This document shows, piece after piece, positions 57,219 to 64,000 of a DNA stretch of 64,000 nucleotides. Each line of letters starts with the position of its first letter. Position 1 is the stretch's first letter. The DNA comes from Bimuria novae-zelandiae CBS 107.79. Its lineage: Eukaryota > Ascomycota > Dothideomycetes > Pleosporales > Didymosphaeriaceae. The notes under the pieces were generated by a model. The model saw nothing but the letters and a program-made list of their open reading frames with translations. It had not been told where the DNA came from and searched no databases. The position numbers and the translations under genes are program-made. Location: positions 1,396,659 to 1,460,658 of the forward strand of contig ML976659.1 of NCBI GenBank assembly GCA_010015655.1, written 5' to 3'.

Positions 57219-57983
57219 ATGGACTCCGCAGTGGTAGAAGTCTCAGTCATGGCTGGAGATAGTACCACGGCACCTGAAGATACTTATCAAGGTCCCCGCC
57301 ACGATGGCGAATACGAAAGACTGCGCATACAACATGAAATGACCAAGAAGCTGATGCATGGAAGATTGGTGCTCGCACCAGTCAATCTTGCTAAAGCCGA
57401 TCTCGCCGATCTCGACTCCGCAACAGCTGATGGGTACTGACTTCAGGACCTCGCACGGCAATGCGCACCGACCGCCAAACTAGTAGGTGCAGACATTGCA
57501 CCAGATCGGTTTCCACGACAACTTCCAGCGAACGTCTCGTTGTTTGCTCATAATATCTTCGATGAATGGCCTAAGTCCACTCGCAATAAATTTGACTTGG
57601 TGCATCAGCGTTTTGTTCCTCCAGTGTGCTCGAACGACATGAGAATCGACGTAATTCGGAAATTGTTGGCCTGCGTCCGCCCGGGAGGGTACCTTATGTT
57701 GCATGATGCTGACTTCGACACTATTGAAAAGGGGCATGGTCACACCGCCATGGAACGCCTCCGCGACGTTCTCCGACAATCCTGGAGCTTACTAGGCTAC
57801 AACCTGTCACCTGGACCCAAGTTGCGGGGTTGGTTCGAAGAAGTCGGACTTTAAGATGTCCAAGAGGAAGTGTTACAAATCCACGTCGGAGCATCTGCAG
57901 CAACTAATGAAGACGGAGAAATGCCTATATAATTTTTGCTGGCTAAATTAGAGGGCATAGAGGCCAGCATTGGTAGTAAGTGA
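57219..57983 (+). pseudogene. GliN/SirN-like N-methyltransferase, three in-frame stops
   Basis: This class of SAM-dependent enzyme N-methylates the ETP core in gliotoxin and sirodesmin pathways. The frame opens MDSAVVEVSVMAGDS, then GRLVLAPVNLAKADLADLDS and ATADG at the SAM motif I. A TGA (57438-57440) interrupts motif I. Downstream text in the same frame reads LVGADIAPDRFP, FDLVHQRFVPPVC, RPGGYLMLHDADFDTIEKG and SPGPKLRGW, all family blocks; then TAA at 57852-57854 and TAA at 57930-57932, with the frame ending at TGA 57981-57983. No frameshift is needed, only three stops, each one transition from a sense codon. A further fragment at 58007 may be its last exon. Head-to-head with the P450. Confidence 0.82.
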
Positions 57984-58006
57984 CTCTTAACCCTAACGCT
58001 CGAACA

Positions 58007-58152
58007 ATGCTAACGCAGGAAGAACTGCCGGGCTTCTTATTTTCTGCCAAACAGTTTTCCGAGCTCAAACGCGACCTGAGGGAAGAATTGGAAGTCACTG
58101 GGAACAGTTACAGAACGCATGTGGTATGGACTCGAAAGGAAATTGAGGTATG
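58007..58152 (+). pseudogene. Probable C-terminal piece of the methyltransferase
   Basis: A 48-codon frame reads MLTQEELPGFLFSAKQFSEL and ends [13 protein letters not shown]. The pattern of an E-E-L segment, a helix, and a terminal V-V-W-(A/T)-R-K strand is how methyltransferases of this class end. It is out of frame with the main body, and the splice phases do not match, so a further frameshift or a lost splice site would be required. Tentative. Confidence 0.4.
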
Positions 58153-58352
58153 AGCGCCATTTCAACTGTTTCCCAACATGTTGTACGCACTTTGTCAATA
58201 GGAAGGCACGCATGATCAGAACAATTACTATCCGTGATACGTGTGGGTTCCTCCACATTTATTTACAACATGCATGCATGCTCAGACTAGGATTCACTAA
58301 TCGCCTGCTATGGGAACCTGAAACCATAGGTTCCTTATTTGGAGTGAAGACC

Positions 58353-59906
58353 ATGGCTGACCTTCTGACACAGTCGTCGCTTGAAGTTGCTCATAGTATC
58401 TTGGATCGAGTCCCTCTTATAGATGGGCATAATGACTGGCCTCATCTGATAAGAGGCTATTACGATAACCGGTATGTTGTGTGACGGTTCAGTATGGAAG
58501 CTTGGGCCACCCGTGCGACCCGTGCACGTGATGCACACAGTATATAGCTCCATAGAGTAGCTACTCAATCAACAACGATTGCTTCAACACTCTTTTCGAC
58601 GTCACATGTTGCAATATGGGTCAATGTACTATTTGACAGGTTCAAGCCTAGATGCACGATTCGATCGAGACCGAGACCTAGACGGGCATGTAGATATTAA
58701 ACGTCTGCGTAGTGGACAATATGGCGGTCTTTTCATGAGCGCATATGTAGACTGGTAAGTACCTTCTGAACCAAACAGACCTTAATCTAAGAGCTTGCAT
58801 TCAGTCCAATTCACGAGGAAAGTTTTCGGGACGAGGACTATATATTATCCATGAGAGACACTTTGCAGCAGATTGATTTGATCTATCGTCTCGTTAATCT
58901 GTACGCGGATGACCTTTATATCGCCAGGAGTTCCAGTGATGTCACGAATGTGTTCAGCGCGAGCAAGATCGCCATCATCATTTCCATCGAGGGACTGCAC
59001 CAAATTGGAAACAGCAAGAGCGTTCTGAGAAATTATCATAGGTTGGGTGTGAGATGTGCCACCTTAGCCCATAGCCAGCACAACATGTATGCGGATAGTG
59101 AAAGGGGCAAGCCAATGCACAACGGTTTGTCACAAGAAGGAGAGTTGATACTGAGGGAGATGAACAGAATTATGATGTGAGTCATTTTCTACGAAGAGAG
59201 TTCCAAAAACTAAACCTACCTAGTATGATCGACTTATCCCATGCCCTTCATGAGGTCATGCACCAGGTGCTCGACTTGTCAGTCGCGCCTGTAGTTTTCA
59301 CGCATTCATCATGGTATGTTACTCTTCTATTAGAGATGAGTTATTATGCTCATATGTAATAGCTTTGCTCTTGTAGCTTCATCTCGGAACGTCCCAGACG
59401 ATGTGCTTGATAAACTCAAACTCAACTGCGGTATCGTCATGATCAGACTCATTCCCCAGCTGACGCACAAGGATACTTCTCGTGCCCATATAAATCACGT
59501 AGTAGACCATATCATACATGTCGGAGACAGGATAGGCTTTAATCATGTCGGCATCGGTTCTGACTATGATGGAATGGAGAAGGGTGTGATCGAAGCTGAG
59601 GAAGCGGGAAAACTGCCTCAACTCGTGGCGTGCATGATTTCGCGAAGTATATCGATCGAGAACGTTGAAAAGATCATCGGTAACAATGTCTTGCGAGTCA
59701 TGAGCGAAGTGGAAGCCGTTGCTGAACGACTCCTCACAGAACAAGCTCAGGAATACAATATTCAACAACTGTGGAACAAGGATTTCCGTGACTGGGTACG
59801 GAACGAGTACCCATCGGCCGAGCAGGACACGGACACCGTACGTAGCACCAGCCTTGAAAGGCATAATCAACTTCCTTCCATCTCCGCGTCCGAGTACAAG
59901 TGCTAG
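58353..59906 (+). CDS. Membrane dipeptidase (M19), GliJ/SirJ-like, with LTR in intron 1
   Basis: A zinc dipeptidase; in ETP pathways this enzyme trims the glutathione-derived Cys-Gly bond. Exons 58353-58471, 58647-58754, 58805-59176, 59224-59313 and 59363-59906 have agreeing phases and give 410 aa without a stop. Metal and catalytic residues are present: DGHNDWP (His-x-Asp), IEGLHQIG (bridging Glu), MIDLSH and VVFTHSS (His ligands), and [10 protein letters not shown] (catalytic Asp). SAYVDC follows the second exon. Intron 1 (58472-58646) is 175 nt because a 127-bp solo LTR sits 8 bases after its start; without it and the duplicated 5 bp it would be 43 nt, and the most consistent acceptor is an AAG at 58644-58646. 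The only gene of the cluster without a visible break. Mild doubt is whether splicing still works. Confidence 0.85.
58480..58606. mobile_element. 127-bp solo LTR, TGTGACGG family copy 3, inside the dipeptidase intron
   Basis: It starts TGTGACGGTTCAGTATGG and ends TTTTCGACGTCACA; TGTTG flanks both ends (58475-58479 and 58607-58611). The left copy of the duplication overlaps the intron's donor region (GTATGTTG), which stays intact. Confidence 0.9.
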
Positions 59907-60645
59907 TACGTAATCATGATGGAACCACATCAACCAAAGTAGAAAATCGAAAACGAACAGAAACAAGTCGGGCATTTCTCCTTTCTCGTCACTGTAAGTT
60001 CTCGTGGGCTTCTGTACCCAGACAGATACACTATTCCAAGTGCATTGGAAAACCCATTCGCCAGCTCGGAATCGCCACGAGCTAGGGGGATCGAACGTAG
60101 GATATCTCTCGAGAGCTTCTTAATACTGCTTCGGAAGACCGCACTCATAAGCCCCAGCAAGTAGCAGATCCTGGACCGTTAGCAGGTCAAATTGCACAAT
60201 GCCAGGCGTAATGGACGCTACCTACCTTGTATCTTCTAGAAGGAAAACGCCCAGCCGCAAAAGTATTTACCTGTCTCGAAATGAAGGTATATGCATCGAA
60301 AGTTGCCCCAAGGGAGTCTTCTGCTATGACTTGTATCACAACATATGCTAGTCCCGCTCCTTCGGTGACGACGATTTTCACGAAGTCCGCGTGACTGAGA
60401 AGATATGCCACACCACAGACGGGCTGACTATCCTCCGTTTGCGACCTTGTCTTCAAACCAGCCATAGCTGGTTCCGGGTATGGCATGAAGAGAACATTGA
60501 AACAAAGCTCATAGGCCGGAAGCCAAGCGACCCGAGACCGTTGCGGCACAACGCCTCACTTTCCGGTGAGCACTGATGTAGAGAGATTGGACCCGTAGGC
60601 GAAGTACCAGCATGGTGGATATCCTGTTGAATCGCTAGACTGCAT
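59866..60645 (-). pseudogene. GliK-like gamma-glutamylcyclotransferase, two in-frame stops
   Basis: The family removes glutamyl from glutathione adducts; GliK is its ETP-cluster member. Exon 1 (60645-60226) starts MQSSDSTGYPPCWYFAYGSN, with the GGCT fold signature YFAYGSNL, and meets TGA at 60558-60556 (codon 30). It reads on in frame: YELCFNVLFMPYPEPAMAGL, DSQPVCGVAYLLSHADF, then a 55-nt intron (60171-60225) and DLLLAGAYECGLP, TAA at 60122-60120, RYPTFDPPSSW and VVFDFLLWLMWF-type text (FVFDFLLWLMWFHHDYV) to GRGDGR near 59875. No native stop is obvious; the frame runs on under the dipeptidase. The 3' ends of the two genes overlap by about 40 bp. Both stops are one transition from sense codons. 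Confidence 0.82.
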
Positions 60646-61026
60646 GGTTGGTGGAGGAGTATGGAACACTGGCGTCTCCTAGGCATTCTGTATGGGCGCA
60701 GTGGTATGACCGTTGTTTCGCTCGCACGCATCAGTACTATGGTACGAGGAACGCCTGTGATTTTAGCCAGAATCCCATGTCGGTCTCCTTTCCAGGCGAT
60801 TACTCGCCGGTTGTTGAAACCCAATATGGTCCGGTCGCGGGTCGCAATGTCGAATTGGCAGCCGAGTGAGGCCAGTGACACAGGGGCGGGTCACTAGCCA
60901 CACCCGGCTACGCCGCAATGGGTGTAAATTGACTTCTCGCAAACGGGGTTCTTCATACCTACTGACATTTTTCCGAGTTGTTTCTTCACCTTTCATATTG
61001 TTACTCGACTGTACCAGGACACGAAA
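60646..61026. promoter_or_regulatory. Divergent intergenic region between the cyclotransferase and the MFS exporter
   Basis: About 380 bp between divergent starts. No palindrome like the one at 57017 was found. Overlapping short frames here are not genes. Confidence 0.45.
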
Positions 61027-62767
61027 ATGCAAGAGCGTATGACAGAACGTGGGCATAATGGAGACGTCCCTGAAGACAAGGCGCAAGCAGCCTTGGAAAC
61101 CACCAATGATGACGCTCATGTGGAGACCGCGGATTCCACATATGTGTCGACCGGAGTCCTAAGTGTCGTCGTTATTAGTGTCTGCTGTGCGAGCTTTTTA
61201 GTCGGCCTAGTAAGTTTCTCCCCGCCGCCATTCCCCAGGTCGTGATAAATTCCTTATTGACCTCTACGTCTAGGACCAGACGATAGTTGCGGGTGCCGCG
61301 CCTAGAATCACAATCAGCTTTCATGCCCTTGGAGATATTGGGTGGTGGGCTTCAGCATACCTGTATGTGCAGCGTCTACTACGTTTCCCAGATCCTTCGT
61401 GCACTAATACATTTAGTCTGACCTCAGCCTCCTTGCAACTCGTATACGGCCGTCTATATACTCTCTTCTCGACGAAATGGACATATATTTCCGCGATCGC
61501 GATCTTCAGCATCGGTTCTCTTATATGTGCGGTCGCACCTAATTCCGTTGCCTTCATCGTCGGTCGGGCAATTGCGGGAAGCGGTGCCGCAGGAATGATG
61601 TCCGGCTCAGTATTAGTTGTTGGCCGATGCCTGCCCACTTGACAAAGAGCGTCCCTTAGTGGACTAATGTTCATGTCGCTTGGCATAGCCGCTGTTGCTG
61701 GACCTTTCATTGGAGACGCTTTGGCAGATCATGCCACGTGGAGGTAGTGTTTCGGGATTAACCTGCCGATATGCGCTTCCACCGTTCTCGGAGTTTGTTT
61801 TTCAGTGAAGAGACGGGATAAGATTCATCAGAAGAAGTCATGGCAAGAGAAGATTCGTCACTTCGACCTTCCAGGGACCATCCTTCTCACCACAGCCCTT
61901 GTTTGCCTCATACTGGCTCTTCAACTCGGCGGTATTGTGTACAGCTGGTCAAATGGCCGCGTAATCGCTCTATTCGTCGTCTCCGGTATCGTATCACTAG
62001 TCTTTTTGCTGGTACAGATCATGTTGCCTTCTCAGCGCTCTTTTCCTGCCGAGATCATACGCAACCGGAACGTGTCCCTCGCAGCACTGTTTTCCGGCTT
62101 CATCTCGGGCGGCATGTTCGTGGTCATCACCTACCTTCCCATTTGGTTCCAAGCTGTAAAGGGGGCTTCTGCTCTTCGATCTGGGGGGATGATGACTCCC
62201 ATAATTGCCCCTTTTGTCGTAATGTCTGCGTTGAGTGGCGGCATTACGCAAGCAATCGGATATTACAATCCAGCCATATTTTTTGGCGTCATACTGGCCA
62301 CTACAGGTGCCGGTCTCTTGACGACGTTCGATTCTACAACCACCTCCAGCCGTCAATGGATTGGATACCAGCTTGTCTATGGTCTCGGCGCCGGCGCTGG
62401 AGTTCCTTCTCCCATGCTTGTGATCCAGACGGTGCTTTCAACCGCGAATGTGCCTATCGGCGTCTCGTTGGTGAACCTTACGCAAATGCTCTGGTCATCA
62501 GTCGTCGTAGCCATTGCTCAAAGCGTCTTCGTGAATGAGCTCGAGAAGGCTGTGAAGGCTGCGCCTCCAAACTTCGATGTGTCGCTACTGATCAAGAGCG
62601 GGGCTGCGGATCTCGGCAACACGTATACTGTCGAGCATCTGGAGAAGGCAATACCTGCGTACAGCAAAGCTATCAGCAGGACCTTCTACATCGCTACTGC
62701 ATTAAGTTGTGCAGCACTGTTCTTGGCTGCTCCGGTGCGGTGGAAGTCAATGAAAAAGAAGGTCTGA
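61027..62767 (+). pseudogene. MFS drug-H+ antiporter of GliA/SirA type, two in-frame stops
   Basis: A 14-helix multidrug exporter that would export the cluster product. Exons 61027-61209, 61274-61362 and 61417-62767 (introns 64 and 54 nt) splice in phase to about 540 codons. FLVGLDQTIVAGAAPRIT holds the L-D-x-x-I-V motif spanning the first junction; WWASAYLLTSASLQLVYGRL is the next family block and GRAIAGSGAAGM is motif C-like. TGA at 61640-61642 and TAG at 61745-61747 interrupt it before and after PFIGDALADHATWR. From 61748 the frame is open to the end. No frameshift. Both stops are single transitions from sense codons. Non-functional unless the 320-residue C-terminal part is expressed alone, which is unlikely. 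Confidence 0.85.
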
Positions 62768-63034
62768 TGTAAGTCGTACTCAACACTGGGACTACTAGCA
62801 ATCCAGGTCACATGGGAAGATTAAACTACTGGTGGGTCCCTTGTCAAGTAGCTCAGAATGCAAGGCCTGCTGATTCTGCTAGTTGGGATGATATTGTGGT
62901 TTTTGTAGGCGCAAATGAGTTGGCGAATTTGAAGCGGGCGATTGCGTGTAGGCTTGTCAGGCTCGTAGGCTGCAGAATAGTTAGGGCGCTGACTTTGCGT
63001 AGTGGAAAAATTCACACACAGTGTGAATTAATTC

Positions 63035-63259
63035 GTGGAATATCTTAGGCATGGGTCCTAGTAGAAGGGCTTGGAGCTCATCCATTGCCTCCAGTGCAGC
63101 TTCTTTGGCTTGCGCAATGTTCGGAGGTGGTGGCAGATCTGGCGGTGCTGTTGCCTCAAACGATGGCGATGGTAGTCCATTCGCTGATAGATATTCATCC
63201 ACCTTCCTGGTATTTTCAGCAATCGAGCTCGAAAGCTCGACAATCCTGCTAGGCGGCAT
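63035..63259 (-). pseudogene. O-methyltransferase 5' fragment (GliM/SirM-like class)
   Basis: From ATG 63259 the text reads MPPSRIVELSSSIAENTRKV, DEYLSANGLPSPSFE, PPDLPPPPNIAQAKEAALEA and MDELQALLLGPM, the standard N-terminal dimerisation region of fungal O-methyltransferases. After about 75 residues homology ends, and unrelated codons run to a stop near 62981. The SAM-binding and catalytic domain are absent from the window. Such an enzyme (GliM/SirM) belongs to ETP clusters, but the same N-terminus occurs in many secondary-metabolite clusters. I treat it as a truncated gene; no start of another exon was found between 62768 and 63035. Confidence 0.7.
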
Positions 63260-63707
63260 GGTGCACTGAGTTATGTAGTGAGAATGATTGATGGCATTCA
63301 CGTTTCGGCAACAACAGAAGATGCATTTCTTTCTTTTGGCGAACATGATCCATGTATACGCCGCAATATCCATTATTCCGTCACAGGCGTCTCGCACGGG
63401 ATGTCATCTTGTCGTGTGGATAAACCCACGCGCTAGAGGAAGTGGGGTACGTTAGCGTGTGGTAGCCAATCCAAGCAGGCAACCTCCTCTAGGCAGCAAC
63501 GCGCGCGCAAGGCGGAAATACATTTTTTTATACGTGCGGTGGGTTGTTGAGAGACGTGTTGAGATAGATCGCGACTGGGAGGAACCGCGGTAGCACGATG
63601 CGAAGACCTGCACAAAAGCTGCGCACAATCCTCCAGCCAAATCCTTCAACAGCCTCATCTTCCTCCGATCATAACGCTTCCCTCAACTTCAACACCGAAA
63701 GCAAAAA
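63260..63707. other. Intergenic; leader of the next gene
   Basis: No feature recognised. 63640-63707 is C/CA-rich and lies just before the ATG at 63708. Confidence 0.5.
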
Positions 63708-64000
63708 ATGGCCTCCGAACCCCCTTACAAAAAGCAAAAGACCTCCTCCCCCGCGGAGCCTCACAAAATCGTCATCGTCGGGGGCAACTTCGCCGGCATC
63801 AACCTCGCGCACTACCTCCTCCACGACACCCTCCCCGGCCTGCAAAAGCTGCACCCAGACTTCTCCTACAAAGTCACACTCGTCACACCAAACACGCACT
63901 TCTTTTTCAAGGTCACTGCGCCGCGGGAGATAGTGCGGCCAGACCAAGTCCCAGAGGAAGAACTCTTTCCCTCTATTGTTGAGAACTTTGTGAAATACAG
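63708..64000 (+). CDS. AIF/AMID-like FAD-dependent oxidoreductase, 3' partial
   Basis: Starts MASEPPYKKQKTSSPAEPHK at an AAAAAATGG context and continues KIVIVGGNFAGINLAHYLL, the FAD-binding beta-alpha-beta with the GGNFAG variant typical of this branch, then YKVTLVTPNTHFFFKVTAPR and IVRPDQV. The frame is open to the window edge (97 residues). The basic-rich first 20 residues look like a nuclear or cytosolic N-terminus rather than a secretion signal. Fungal members are NAD(P)H oxidoreductases homologous to apoptosis-inducing factor. It is not the thioredoxin-reductase-like GliT: no Cys-x-x-Cys is expected here and the glycine motif differs. Intact as far as visible. Confidence 0.85.
   Translation, partial: MASEPPYKKQKTSSPAEPHKIVIVGGNFAGINLAHYLLHDTLPGLQKLHPDFSYKVTLVTPNTHFFFKVTAPREIVRPDQVPEEELFPSIVENFVKY

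Noticed and set aside
63708..64000. AIF-like gene as the cluster's GliT (dithiol oxidase)
   Set aside because: The FAD motif is of the AIF/AMID/NDH type and the sequence does not resemble thioredoxin-reductase-like enzymes.

Overview
The window is from a filamentous ascomycete (Pezizomycotina). Genes carry short GT-AG introns of about 45-120 nt. Families such as dipeptidyl-peptidase V, JEN carboxylate transporters, PTH11-type receptors and Fot1/pogo and Copia transposons are typical of these fungi. Long AT-rich stretches consist of transposons riddled with TAA/TAG stops and C-to-T/G-to-A differences, the signature of repeat-induced point mutation (RIP). I cannot name the species.

Layout. 1-4.6 kb: ordinary host genes (3' end of a dipeptidyl-peptidase V, a RING-like protein, a small Cys-motif protein, a SAM methyltransferase). 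5.0-7.3 kb: stacked solo LTRs and a MITE. 10.6-12.2 kb: a JEN-type carboxylate transporter. 13.3-20.5 kb: solo LTRs and Copia element C (minus strand, 117-bp LTRs). 23-26 kb: an unknown 230-aa protein, an 85-aa protein and an intact SDR. 26.2-42.7 kb: one Fot1-like transposon (F) split by a second Fot1-like transposon (G), itself split by Copia A, Copia B and solo LTRs. Almost every insertion is bounded by a readable target-site duplication. 42.7-49.2 kb: a host island with a dead SDR, a dead Zn2Cys6-like regulator, an intact quinone-oxidoreductase-like ADH and a 3'-truncated PTH11-like receptor. 49.2-54.3 kb: two abutting Fot1-like elements, E (minus, with a LINE-like insertion and a 260-N assembly gap) and I (plus).

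54.9-63.3 kb is the most interesting part. A cytochrome P450, a GliN/SirN-like methyltransferase, a membrane dipeptidase (GliJ/SirJ type), a gamma-glutamylcyclotransferase-like gene (GliK type), an MFS exporter (GliA/SirA type) and the 5' stub of an O-methyltransferase lie together. This combination is the accessory set of epipolythiodioxopiperazine (ETP, gliotoxin/sirodesmin-type) clusters. No NRPS, GST, aminotransferase or thioredoxin-reductase gene is visible. Nearly every member is broken: one frameshift in the P450, three in-frame stops in the N-methyltransferase, two in the cyclotransferase, two in the transporter, and only a stub of the O-methyltransferase. Only the dipeptidase reads intact, and it carries a solo LTR inside its first intron. 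I read this as a decaying ETP-like cluster next to RIP-mutated transposons. All stops are single transitions away from sense codons, which fits RIP leakage, but that cause is inferred.

The window ends inside an AIF/AMID-like FAD oxidoreductase. Exon boundaries were placed by eye from splice consensus and reading phase; transposon ends were placed from inverted ends plus matching target-site duplications.
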